From the NCBI GenBank assembly GCA_963787045.1, contig CAWBBR010000023.1:1-64000 (forward strand): 64,000 nucleotides of DNA, read 5' to 3'. Position 1 is the stretch's first letter. Each line of letters begins with the position of its first letter. Shown here piece after piece: positions 26,174 to 36,233 of the stretch. Made by a program: the position numbers and the translations under genes. The notes beneath the pieces were generated by a model that ran no database searches, was not told the origin of the DNA, and saw only the letters and a list, made by a program, of their open reading frames with translations. Source of the stretch: DATJGR01 sp963787045. GTDB taxonomy: Bacteria > Pseudomonadota > Gammaproteobacteria > Pseudomonadales > Azotimanducaceae.

Positions 26174-26977
26174 CTACGGCGCGTCGAACACCGCGTCGAG
26201 CGCTTCGAGCATCGGACCGAGTTTCGGCGGGCTCGCTTCCAGCTTCACGTCGATGCCCGCGACGGCGAGGGCGGCGCTGCACACCGGACCGATGGACGCG
26301 ACCCGCGTCGCGTTCAGCGCCGCGCGCAATCTCGCCGTTCTGTTGTCGCGTTCCGCGACGGTGATCAGGTTGTGCACCTGAGACGCGCTGGTGAACACCA
26401 CCGCGTCGATTTCGGCGCGATCGAGCCGGTCCATCAGCGACGTCAACGGCCGCGTATCGTCGGGTAGCGCCCAACGGTAGGTCGGCACTTCGATGACGGT
26501 TGCGCCGCGCGCGCGCAACGCGTCGTTCAGAGGCTCGTTGGCATCGCCGTAACGTTGCACCACGACGGCCTCGTTGGCGAGCCCGACGCCGGCGATCGCG
26601 TCGAGCACTTCTGCCGTGGTGAATGGATCGGCCGCACTGAAGTCGATGCGCACGCCGCGCTGGCGCAATACGGTGGTCGGTTTCGGCCCGCGCGCTGCAA
26701 CGAGCGTGGCGGCAAGCAACGTGGTAAGCGTAGCGGTGAGTTGCAACGCGTCTGTCGTTGCGAACAACGCGCGCGTACCGACGCCGGTCTGGAAAATTGC
26801 GAGCCTGGGCGGCCGTTTCGTCCAGTCGCGGATCAGTTGCGCGATCGCATCGGGGTCGGCGACCGGTTCCTCGCGCAGCGCCGGTGCGCTGACCGGAATG
26901 CCACCGCGGCGTGCGATCAGTTCGCCGAGGTGATCGGCGAGGCGACTCTCTAGAAACGCGATCGTGCGACCTTTCAA
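26174..26977 (-). CDS. hemD: Uroporphyrinogen-III synthase (HemD-like)
   Basis: A 267-residue two-domain HemD-fold protein: MKGRTIAFLESRLADHLGEL, RLAIFQTGVGTRALF, VVVQRYGDANEPLNDALR, VIEVPTYRW, DAVVFTSASQVHNLI and RVASIGPVCSAALAVAGI are all HemD family segments. The enzyme closes hydroxymethylbilane into uroporphyrinogen III for haem and sirohaem. The start is TTG 26977, right after the stop of the upstream monooxygenase gene, so the two are likely co-transcribed. The usual hemD neighbours (hemC, hemX, hemY) are absent, so this may be a second, specialised copy. Family call is sure, housekeeping role is not. Confidence 0.82.
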   Translation of the reverse strand: MKGRTIAFLESRLADHLGELIARRGGIPVSAPALREEPVADPDAIAQLIRDWTKRPPRLAIFQTGVGTRALFATTDALQLTATLTTLLAATLVAARGPKPTTVLRQRGVRIDFSAADPFTTAEVLDAIAGVGLANEAVVVQRYGDANEPLNDALRARGATVIEVPTYRWALPDDTRPLTSLMDRLDRAEIDAVVFTSASQVHNLITVAERDNRTARLRAALNATRVASIGPVCSAALAVAGIDVKLEASPPKLGPMLEALDAVFDAP

Positions 26978-26978
26978 T

Positions 26979-28481
26979 TCACTCGGCGGGCAGATGTTCG
27001 ACGCGAAACTCGTCGCGCTTCAGGTTCCATTGCTCGGCGAGGAAACGTAATGCCGAGTACGGCCACAACGTGAAGTTGCGATCGTGGCTGTCGGTGTACC
27101 AGGCGTTGCACCCGCCGCTGAACACCATTTTCTGCATGTCTTTCTGCAGCCGGTCGTTGTAGCGGCGCACCACGTCGGGATCGGGATCGATGTACGCGAG
27201 GCCGTGCCGCGCCATGTACTCCAGACTGCGCATCACGTACTGCGCCTGCGACTCGATCATGATCAGCGCCGAGGTATGGCCGGTTGCGCTGTTCGGACCG
27301 AGCAGCATGAAGAAGTTCGGAAACCCGGAGACCATCACCGTGCGGAACGATTCGACCCGGTCGCCCCACACGTCGCGCAACCGCTTGCCGTCGCGGCCGA
27401 CGATGTTCACGTAATCGGTGATGTCGAACGGCCGGAAACCGGTCGCTTCGACGATGACGTCGACCGGATGCAATTTGCCGGTTGCGTCGCGCACGCCGTC
27501 GCGTTCGATGTTGGCGATGCGGTCGGTGACCAGATGGACGTTCGAACGGTTGAAAGTGGACAGGTAGTCGTCCGAAATGCAGCGGCGCTTGCAGCCCGGC
27601 TCGTAATCCGGCGTGAGGCGAGCGCGCAGCTCCGGGTCGCTGACGGATTCCTCGAGGTGCGATAGACCGACTTTGCGCAGGCGATCGGAGAACCAGCTGT
27701 TGCGACGCAGCGACAACGTGCCCATCACGTCCATCATCAGCCATAGAAACCAGCGGTACAGGCGCATCAGCCACGGCATGCGGCCGAAGAGGGCGCGCCG
27801 CTGTTCCGGAATATCGTGCGCGAGGCGTGGAAACACCCATGCGGCCGAACGCTGGAATACCGTTACGTCGGCGACGTCTTTGGCGATCTCCGGAAGCACC
27901 TGCGCCGCGCTGGCACCGGTGCCGATGATCGCGACGCGACGGCCTTTCAGGTCCTGGCTGTGATCCCACTGCGCGGTATGGAAGCGCGCACCGCCGAACG
28001 ATTCGATGCCGTCGATCGCGGCGCGATTCGGCAGGTGCAGGCCGCCGAGGCCGCTGACGACGACGTCGGCGGTGATCTGACGACCGCCCTCGGTCTCGAC
28101 GTGCCAGCGGCGCCCGTCGAACGTGACGTTGGTTACGCGCGTGCGGAAGCGGATTTTGTCGCGCAGCTGATACTTGTCGACGCAGCGTTCGCAGTAGTCC
28201 CAGATCTCGCGCCCGCTGGAATACGAGTGACTCCAGTTCGGGTTCAGTTCGAACGAGAACGAATACACGTGCGACGGTACGTCGCAGGCGACGCCGGGAT
28301 AAGTGTTCTCGCGCCACGTTCCGCCGACGCTATCCGCCTTCTCCAGAATCACGAAGTCGTCGATGCCCTGGGTGCGCAGCTGAATGCCCATGCAGATGCC
28401 CGACATGCCGGCGCCGAGTACCGCGACGCGAACGGAGTCGGGCGTTGGTGCGGCCGCTATGGATTCCGGATTCGCTGACAT
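26979..28481 (-). CDS. Flavin-containing/Baeyer-Villiger-type monooxygenase
   Basis: A 500-residue NADPH- and FAD-dependent monooxygenase. Two Rossmann motifs are present: GAGMSG (23-28) for FAD and GTGASA (187-192) for NADPH. Between them lies FGGARFHTAQWDH (162-174), a variant of the BVMO fingerprint FxGxxxHxxxW with D in place of P. Other marks are GTWRENTYPGVACDVPSH and a late FMLLGPNSATGHTS. Such enzymes turn ketones into esters or lactones, useful after ring or side-chain oxidation. The ATG at 28481 is clear. The frame is intact although the genes upstream are badly broken. Confidence 0.9.
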   Translation of the reverse strand: MSANPESIAAAPTPDSVRVAVLGAGMSGICMGIQLRTQGIDDFVILEKADSVGGTWRENTYPGVACDVPSHVYSFSFELNPNWSHSYSSGREIWDYCERCVDKYQLRDKIRFRTRVTNVTFDGRRWHVETEGGRQITADVVVSGLGGLHLPNRAAIDGIESFGGARFHTAQWDHSQDLKGRRVAIIGTGASAAQVLPEIAKDVADVTVFQRSAAWVFPRLAHDIPEQRRALFGRMPWLMRLYRWFLWLMMDVMGTLSLRRNSWFSDRLRKVGLSHLEESVSDPELRARLTPDYEPGCKRRCISDDYLSTFNRSNVHLVTDRIANIERDGVRDATGKLHPVDVIVEATGFRPFDITDYVNIVGRDGKRLRDVWGDRVESFRTVMVSGFPNFFMLLGPNSATGHTSALIMIESQAQYVMRSLEYMARHGLAYIDPDPDVVRRYNDRLQKDMQKMVFSGGCNAWYTDSHDRNFTLWPYSALRFLAEQWNLKRDEFRVEHLPAE

Positions 28482-28542
28482 GCGCGTTAGAACCTCTGGC
28501 GTTTCGGTGGCCGACGCACGGTAGCGGATCGACCTTGTGGAG

Positions 28543-29612
28543 TCACGCGGCGTACAGGCGCCCAGTGCTGGTACCCAGAAACCGATCGAGCGGAATCTCT
28601 TCCTGCTTGAGGAAACCCCGCTGCGGCAGCGCTCCGTCGCGCACCAGTTCGATGACCGAGACGACCGACGCGGAGGTGGTCCACGCGATGGCCGTCTGTT
28701 CGGCGCCGGCCGACCGTGATCGGACGATACGCGCGCACGAACTCGCGGCGCTGCGAGGCGCCATCCAGCGTGCCTTCCGACGACACGTGGATGTAGACGA
28801 CGTCGTCGTTCACCGGCGGTTTCGCGTTCGTCAGGATTTCGCCGGCGAGGTCTCTGCCGTTCGCGCATCAGCAGTTCGTGGAAGAAGAAGTTCATCAGGC
28901 GCATGTGCCCGGGATAGCGCATCGTCTTGTAGTCGACGTTCGGGACCGTGCCGTGAAACGTTTCGCAGATCGTGCCGAGACCGCCGGACGTGGTGAACGC
29001 TTCCAGCTGCACGCCTTCCACGTACAGCGTCTCGAGCCACTCCATCGACGACACGGTCTTGCGCACGCCGTCTTCGATCACTTCGCAGTCGTTCAGATAT
29101 TCGTTGACCACACCTTCGGGCGACCAGTTGAACGCGTAGCCCATCAGGCCCGTCGGATTCTGCGGCAGCGCGCCGACGCGCAGCCGCAGCGAGCGGCACT
29201 CCTCGAACGCGGCGACCTGCGCGGCGCCGACGATGCCGACGAAACCCGGGGCGAGCCCGCATTGCGGCGCCATCAGACCGCGCGAGGTCTTGCTGAGCTC
29301 GATGATGGTCCTGCGTCGTCGGCACGTCTTCGGTGAGATCGAAGTAATGCATGCCGCGGGCATGCGCGGCGATGGCGATCCGCGTGTTGATTCGATAAGG
29401 CAGGCACGACAGCACCGCGTCGAAGCCTCGGTAGTCGGCGCGCGAACGCCGTCGTCCGGAACAAGGTCGACGGTGCGTACGGTGAACGGCAGCGTCTCCT
29501 GTGGCGCGCGGCTGTCGAAGCCCGTGACGTCGAAGCCGTTCTCGTGCAGCAACTTGGCCGCGAGCGTTCCCACCTTGCCGAGACCGAGTACGGCAATCTT
29601 GTGCAGCGGCAT
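28543..29612 (-). pseudogene. Saccharopine dehydrogenase-like protein, probably lysine 6-dehydrogenase (several frameshifts)
   Basis: Starts MPLHKIAVLGLGKVGTLAAK (NAD-binding GxGxxG), continues in other frames with DAVLSCLPYRINTRIAIAAH and MHYFDLTEDVPTT, then APQCGLAPGFVGIVGAAQVA, LMGYAFNWSPEGVVNEYLND, and ends ALPQRGFLKQEEIPLDRFLG before the stop at 28543. These are saccharopine-dehydrogenase/lysine-6-dehydrogenase features. Next to an aminoadipate-semialdehyde dehydrogenase gene it fits a two-step lysine catabolic route to aminoadipate. Frame changes lie near 29450, 29330, 28865 and 28720. The protein between breaks is conserved, so sequence error is the likeliest cause, but true decay cannot be excluded in this damaged stretch. 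Confidence 0.68.
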
Positions 29613-29624
29613 TGGCCGACTCCT

Positions 29625-31137
<1,513 letters not shown>

Positions 31138-31149
31138 GGCGCACCATTG

Positions 31150-31197
31150 TTGAGCAAACGGTTGAGCAAACGGTTGAACGAGCGCTTGAGCGGACGC
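31150..31197. repeat. Four tandem 12-base repeats
   Basis: TTGAGCAAACGG occurs twice exactly (31150-31161, 31162-31173), followed by two degenerate copies, TTGAACGAGCGC and TTGAGCGGACGC, without gaps. The array ends 12 bases upstream of the aminoadipate-semialdehyde dehydrogenase start. It may be a slippage product or a multi-site regulator target; no open frame of interest crosses it. Confidence 0.6.
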
Positions 31198-31387
31198 TGC
31201 CTAGCGTATTGGACGGCGACGCGACCGTCGACCACCCGAATCGTTCGGATGTCGGACCCCGCTGACACCGGCGGACCTCAATATGAGACATTCGACGCAT
31301 TCCGACGCATTCCACGGATAACGAGTTGACAGAGGGGCGATCGAGGGATTAGTTACGCGTGTATCGGACGTTGCTAGCATCTGAGGC

Positions 31388-32591
31388 GTGAGAGAAGCAG
31401 TGCATTCAGGCTCGTTCCATTTTTCCTGCAGAATCGTTCGCACTTCATCGCAGCTCGCGGCCCTGCTGTTCGCGGTCGCGGTTGCGGCCACACCGTCGAA
31501 CTGTCGCTGCGGCACCCGATGCGGAATCGTTGCTGCTCACCGGTTCCGCGCTCGACATGGCTTCGATGCAGAACGACAGCGTGCTGCAGCGGACGGCCGC
31601 ATTGCGATCCGGCGTGCAGGGCGTGGATCTGGCCGGCCTCAACGTCCAGGCAGGGGACCGACGCATCGCCGGCGCTTCGTTGAACGCGGTCTCGCGTCCG
31701 CTCCTGAGCCCGGTTCTCGACAGCGTGTTGAACCGGGGCGACGCCGATCGATGGGGCGCGTTCGCCAACGGTGACGTGCATCGCAACGGCTCGGCCATTG
31801 GCGCCGACAACATCGGCATGACCACCGGTCTCGACTATCGGTTCGGCGACCACCTGGCGGTCGGATCCAGCCTGGGTTACGCGAGCTTCGGCGTCGGCGC
31901 CGATCCGGGGCACGGCTTTCTCGACGTCGAGTCGCGGCGCGTGTCGCTGTTCGGTACCTATTACCGACAGAACGCGATGCACGTCGACGGGCTCATCGCC
32001 TACGGCAGCACCGCATACGATTCGGTGCGTCGCCTCGATGCCGACGCGCCTGGCACGGGCTCGGCGATCGCGAAAGGTTCCGCCAGCGGCAGCCAGTTGT
32101 CCGGCGCGCTCACCAGCGCGCTCGATCTTCAGAATGGCCCATGGCGGTTTGGACCGAAGGTCGGCGCCTATTTCCTGGACGTCGGCGTGGGCCGTTTGAG
32201 CGAGCTCGGGGCCGGCGCACAGGATTTGTCGATCGGCAATCAGAGCGCGCAGTCGACGCGTCTCACCGCCGGTGCTTACCTTTCGGTCGCGTTGCCGGTT
32301 CCGTTTGGCGTGCTGACGCCGAACGTCAACGCCGACTACGTGCGCGACAACGTGCGCTCGGCGGCGGTCGACGGACAGCTTCGGTCCGATCCGTCGACGC
32401 GCCTCAACCTGATACCGGGCGCGTCGCCGGACCCTCTGGACCCGGGTTACTTCGTCTGGTCGGTAGGCGCGAAGGCGCAGATCGCTAAAGTGCTGTCCGG
32501 GTTCGTCACGTATCGCACGTTGGCCACCGCCGCCAGCGTCACGTCGAACGAACTGACGTGGGGTATGCGCTTCGAGACGAAGCTGCACTAA
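31388..32591 (+). CDS. Autotransporter beta-barrel domain outer-membrane protein (one frameshift)
   Basis: Exported protein of about 400 residues whose last 270 form an autotransporter-type 12-strand barrel: alternating aromatic strands such as GMTTGLDYRFGDHLAVGSSL, RVSLFGTYYRQNAMHVDGLI, LTPNVNADYVRDNVRSA and the end LTWGMRFETKLH. The N-terminus SQLAALLFAVAVAATPS is a signal peptide; at about 31503 the frame shifts and goes on as VAAAPDAESLLLTGSAL. The part before the barrel is short (about 110 residues), so any passenger is small. The GTG at 31388 has no strong ribosome site. Function unknown; adhesion or esterase passengers are not recognisable. Confidence 0.75.
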
Positions 32592-32596
32592 GCGCT

Positions 32597-32953
32597 TCAC
32601 TGCACGACGATCGTCCCGACCATGCTCGGGTGGATCGAACACACGAAATGGTATGTGCCGGGCTGGTCGAATTCGAACGAGAACGTTTCGTTCGTATCCA
32701 TGGCCGCCGAATGGAACGCGCCGTTGTCGCTGACCACCGTGTGCGGTTCGTCGTCTTTGTTCAGCCACGTCACCGTGGTGCCCACTTTCACCGTCGACGA
32801 CATCGGCTGGAACATGAAGTCCTTCACGACGATGGTCGGTGACGCTTCAGGTGAAGCGCTCGACGACATCGACACGAGCGTGAGACACACCGCCGCGGCG
32901 GCGAACTTCGAGACCATGACCTTCGAGACCAGGGAAATTGTGCGGAATTTCAT
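32597..32953 (-). CDS. Cupredoxin (plastocyanin/amicyanin-like copper protein)
   Basis: A 118-residue periplasmic blue-copper protein. The signal segment is KFAAAAVCLTLVSMSSSASP. The single cupredoxin domain shows the copper ligands: histidine in DDEPHTVV, then cysteine, histidine and methionine in HFVCSIHPSMVG. It should shuttle one electron. AAGGAAGG precedes the ATG at 32953, and the gene starts 16 bases after the metallophosphoesterase stop, so both are read from the ECF-type promoter at 33947-33975. Its stop converges with the autotransporter gene after five bases. Confidence 0.92.
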   Translation of the reverse strand: MKFRTISLVSKVMVSKFAAAAVCLTLVSMSSSASPEASPTIVVKDFMFQPMSSTVKVGTTVTWLNKDDEPHTVVSDNGAFHSAAMDTNETFSFEFDQPGTYHFVCSIHPSMVGTIVVQ

Positions 32954-32969
32954 CGTTGGTTCCTTCCTT

Positions 32970-33916
32970 TTACGCGAGGGTTGAGTCGTTGAGTGCGAGC
33001 GCACGCGGGTGCTGCACGACCGCTACGCTGGTGACACCGAGCAGTTCCGGAAGTTGGTCGGGTGCCACCTTGAGCGGACCCGGTCCGGCGCCGTCGCCCG
33101 CCACCGGCTGCGGATACGCGGTGGAGCGGGCGGTGTGGAAGGTGATGTTGCCTTCGACCTTCTGCACGATCTGATGGATGTGGCCGTTCAGCACCGTGAC
33201 CGAACCGAAGCGCCGCAGCTGCTGCAGCAGCTGATCGCGCATCGCCGGTGCCCCAGCCCCACGGCTCGTAGATGGTCCACAGCGGCATGTGCGCAAACAC
33301 CACGATGGGGGTGCTGGAGGAGCGCGCCTTGAGATCGGCCGCCACCCACGCGAGCTGCTCGGCGCCCAGCGTGCCGAGCCCGCCCGGTTTGAACTGCAGC
33401 ACGTTGATCAGCGCGACGAAGTGCACGCCGGCGTGATCGAAGCTGTAGTAGCCCTTGTTGTCGGACGCCTTGCCGAAGCGGTTGAAATATTCGCTGACCG
33501 TCGCGTCGGTGATGTCGTGTTCGCCCGGCACCGTGTGCAGTCTCGGTCGCCCGCAGCCGCGAAAACAGCTGCTGCGCCGATCGAACTCGGCCGGCTTCGA
33601 CAGGTGGGTGATGTCGCCGGTGTGGATGATCAGCGCGGGCTGCTCCGACATCGCGTTCACCAGATCGATGGTGCGGGTCAGCGTGCCGTCGACATCGGGA
33701 TTGGCGTCCTTGTTGAAACCGATGTGCGTGTCGCTGATCTGTACGAACAGCGGCTTACCGAGCTGCGCGTTGCGCGGATCCGCCGCTCCGCTGCACGCGC
33801 CAGATCGATCGGCGTGAAGGACGCCGCCGCGAAGCGCGAACAGCGTGCCGGCGCCGCCGTAGGCCATGCACTTGAGCGCGTTGCGGCGCGACCGGGAGGA
33901 GCTGTTCGTTCGTCAC
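32970..33916 (-). CDS. Tat-exported metallophosphoesterase (frameshifted)
   Basis: Calcineurin-like phosphoesterase for the periplasm. The GTG at 33916 has GGAG six bases upstream; one base out of frame follows SRSRRNALKCMAYGGAGTLF, a twin-arginine signal. Metal-site motifs: QISDTHIGF, IIHTGDITHL, VPGEHDITD, VVFAHMPLW and, after a second shift near 33245, VLNGHIHQIV. Smaller compensating shifts are likely near 33800 and 33550. The end is ALALNDSTLA. The gene leads the operon with the cupredoxin and starts 67 bases downstream of the anti-sigma stop, behind its own ECF-type promoter. Substrate unknown. Confidence 0.82.
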
Positions 33917-33946
33917 GGTCGTCTCCTTAGTTGTGTTGTCAGGAGA

Positions 33947-33975
33947 GAAGACTTCCGAACGGGCAGGTTTATTCC
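33947..33975 (-). promoter_or_regulatory. ECF-type promoter of the phosphoesterase-cupredoxin operon
   Basis: On the minus strand GGAATAAA (33975-33968), 16 bases and TCTTC (33951-33947). The same -35 element and spacing precede the sigma factor gene (35360-35388), so both promoters are probably read by that sigma factor. The GTG start lies about 30 bases downstream. Confidence 0.65.
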
Positions 33976-33982
33976 CGGCGTG

Positions 33983-34778
33983 TCAGGACGCGCTCGGATC
34001 GTGGGTCCGCGCGTCGAGATCCTGCAGCAGCCGCGCAAGTGCCTGCAGCTCGTCCCAGCCGGTATCCGAGACGGCGCAGTACTGCAGATTCCCCGGACTT
34101 CCAGAACGCCAGGTGATAGCCATTGCGGGTAGCGTACTGCGGGAAGGCCCGTCCAGCGGCGGCCCAGCTGAACACGTTGATGACGTGCGCGACCGTGCCG
34201 ATAGACGACGACCGCGGCGCGTTGGTGGTTCGACGTACGTCGACGCGACCGCCGACGAGCGGATAGCCCTGCGGCGCGAAGTCGGCGACCGGCGGGCGAA
34301 ACATCCGTGTGCCGGCAAACCACGGCTTGACGGTGTGCTGATCCGTCGACACGACGTCGATCAGGTGGGTCGACAGCAGCGAGTTCACGTGCCCGCCCAC
34401 CAGCTCATTGACCGCCAGGTCGGTCGCCGCCGGCGTAACGATCAACGACAGCGCGAGTGCGGCTGCCGCGGCCGCAGAGCCGATGCCGGTAGTGAGGCCG
34501 ATCCAGAACGGTCGTGAACGCCAGGCGGTCGGACGCTTCGGGGCAGGCGCGCGCGCGTCTGCCTCGTCGAGTGCCGTCGTCACGCGATCGCGCAGGGCCG
34601 CTGGGGTTTGCTCGAACGGCAGGTCGCGACGCAGCGCGTCGTGCAGATCGGCGAGATCGCGATGCAGCGCGCGGCACTCGGCGCAATGTTCCATGTGGCG
34701 CTCGACGTCGGCGGCGCTCACCGCATCCAACTCGCCATCAAAACCGGCTTGCACGCGGAGCGACTCAGGGCACTGCAC
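33983..34778 (-). CDS. Zinc-finger type anti-sigma factor (frameshifted)
   Basis: Membrane anti-sigma factor partner of the ECF sigma gene it overlaps. The N-terminal cytoplasmic domain has the HxxxCxxC zinc motif in RHMEHCAECRAL; one membrane segment follows (GIGSAAAAAALALSLIVTPA); the periplasmic part has LVGGHVNSLLSTHLIDVVST and HTVKPWFAGTRM, typical of this group. Near the end the frame moves at about 34225, 34192 and 34097 and the real C-terminus is NLQYCAVSDTGWDELQALAR to a stop at 33983. GTG start 34778 overlaps the sigma gene by 14 bases. Signal sensed is unknown; the cupredoxin target suggests redox or copper. Confidence 0.82.
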
Positions 34779-35325
34779 GAGACGCCTCCTCGATGTCGCG
34801 CATCCAGTGCTTCTTCAAGGCGGCCCGGGCGCGCGCCAGCCGCGACATCACGGTGCCGATCGGCACGTTCGTCACGGTCGCGATATCGCGATAGTTCATG
34901 TCCTCGATCTCCCTCAAGACGAGCACCTCGCGATAGTCGTCAGGCAGGTTCGCCATCAGTCGCTGCAGCGTGCGTCGTTCGTCGCGAAGAATCGAAGCGC
35001 TTTCCGGATCGGGGATAGCGGACATCGTGGTCGATTCCACCTGCGCTTCGTGATCCTCCGGCAGCGGCGCAGTTGCGCGTCGTTGTTGCTGCCGGACGGA
35101 GGTCGCGTGGCAATTTCTGACGATCGTCAGCAGCCAGCTCTTCGCATCGGAACCGCGCAGAGCGTCGTATCCGCGATAGGCGCGGAGGATGGCGTCCTGC
35201 ACGATGTCCTGCGCGTCGTCCGGCGAGCGCGTCAACCATCGCGCAAAGCGGTATGCAGCGTCGAGGTGCGGCAGCACCTGCCGCTCGAAGCGGCTCCGCC
35301 TGTCGTCGGTCAGATCGCGCAACAC
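34765..35325 (-). CDS. ECF RNA polymerase sigma factor (RpoE-like)
   Basis: A 186-residue ECF sigma factor. Region 2: ERQVLPHLDAAYRFARWLTR, then DAQDIVQDAILRAYRGYD and AKSWLLTIVRNCHATSVRQQ. Region 4: LPDDYREVLVLREIEDMNYR and VPIGTVMSRLARARAALKKH. GTG start at 35325. It is co-translated with the anti-sigma factor. A GGAATAAA-N16-TCT promoter directly upstream (35360-35388) suggests autoregulation, and the same signal precedes the phosphoesterase-cupredoxin operon. It differs clearly from the SigF-type factor at 13.7 kb. Frame intact. Confidence 0.92.
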   Translation of the reverse strand: MLRDLTDDRRSRFERQVLPHLDAAYRFARWLTRSPDDAQDIVQDAILRAYRGYDALRGSDAKSWLLTIVRNCHATSVRQQQRRATAPLPEDHEAQVESTTMSAIPDPESASILRDERRTLQRLMANLPDDYREVLVLREIEDMNYRDIATVTNVPIGTVMSRLARARAALKKHWMRDIEEASRAVP

Positions 35326-35359
35326 CGAAAGGAACGTCCCACCACCTCGTTACAAGTGG

Positions 35360-35388
35360 TGAGACTCCGGAGACCGCGGTTTTATTCC
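35360..35388 (-). promoter_or_regulatory. ECF-type promoter of the sigma/anti-sigma operon
   Basis: On the minus strand GGAATAAA (35388-35381), a 16-base spacer and TCTCA (35364-35360), 35 bases before the sigma factor GTG. It has the same -35 box and spacing as the promoter at 33947-33975; both spacers also end in a GGAG/GAAG just before TCT. Confidence 0.65.
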
Positions 35389-35427
35389 ATCGAGAAGCTT
35401 TTATTTCCGGATGAGGGAGTGCGCCGG

Positions 35428-35931
35428 TCAGGCGGCCGCTTCCTTGTCCTCATCGCCCGTCAGCTGCTGCTTTCGCGAGCGCATCTGATCACCCAGCGCG
35501 TTCAGATCGAGATCGGTCTTGCGCACCTGCGGGAACATCTCGTTCTGCTCTTCGCGGATGTGGTGATTCACGAACTCACCCAGCACTTTGACCTTTGCGT
35601 CGAACATGTCCTCATCGGGCGACATCTTCTCGATTTCGGCGATCAGGTCCTTTGCCGAGCCGTGTTCGACCACCGCTTCGTTCATGACGTCTTCGTCGTC
35701 GATCGCCTCGCGCACCGCCGGGTAGAAGATCTCCTCCTCGAGTTGCGTGTGCACGGTCAGTTCCTTGCAGATCGTCTGTGCGATCTCGCCCTTCTTCTTG
35801 TCGTCGCGCCGCGCGCTTTCGAATTTCTCGAACAGACCTTTCACCTTGTCGTGATCGTCTTTCAACATGCGCAGTGCGTCGGGCTGGCGGCGTGTGGATC
35901 GCCGCGGTGTTGCTGCTTTTCTCGTGCTCAT
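35428..35931 (-). CDS. Hemerythrin HHE-domain protein
   Basis: A 167-residue cytoplasmic protein with a hemerythrin-like four-helix bundle. The di-iron ligands are spread over DDHDKVKGLFEKFE, HTQLEEEIFYP, VEHGSAKDLIAEIE and HHIREEQNEMFP. It has a basic N-terminal tail (STRKAATPRRSTRRQ) and an acidic end (GDEDKEAAA). Such proteins bind O2 or NO or act in iron and oxidative stress responses. It sits between a stress-type ECF system and the chromate operon. The frame is intact and the ATG at 35931 is the only sensible start. Confidence 0.9.
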   Translation of the reverse strand: MSTRKAATPRRSTRRQPDALRMLKDDHDKVKGLFEKFESARRDDKKKGEIAQTICKELTVHTQLEEEIFYPAVREAIDDEDVMNEAVVEHGSAKDLIAEIEKMSPDEDMFDAKVKVLGEFVNHHIREEQNEMFPQVRKTDLDLNALGDQMRSRKQQLTGDEDKEAAA

Positions 35932-36233
35932 CTCGGACTCCGTACGTGAATTGGTAGGCGTGCTCGTTCGCTCGGCAGGGTGGTTGCAAGTTCCATTCCG
36001 GAACGTGCCGACCAGCCCGAGGCCGCGACGCCGGGGCGTTCAGTCGTACTCCTGACACGAGCTGACGCACCAGACCGCGATTTTTGCAGCCGCGCTTGTA
36101 ACTTCTTCATCGACGGACGGCATGTCGATGCCAGTTCCGGCATCGAACGAACCGCAGGTTCTTCTGGAGTTGTAGATATCACTACACAGCAGTAGCCTTC
36201 GCTGCATGTCACGACAGTCCGAAACTCTGGTCG
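35932..36233. other. Divergent intergenic region, hemerythrin/chromate operon
   Basis: About 300 bases without a convincing gene between the divergent hemerythrin and chrB genes. It should hold both promoters. On the minus strand GGAACTTGCAA near 35990 resembles an ECF -35 element for the hemerythrin gene, but I see no matching -10 element that I would defend. No strong palindrome was found near the chrB start. Confidence 0.4.
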
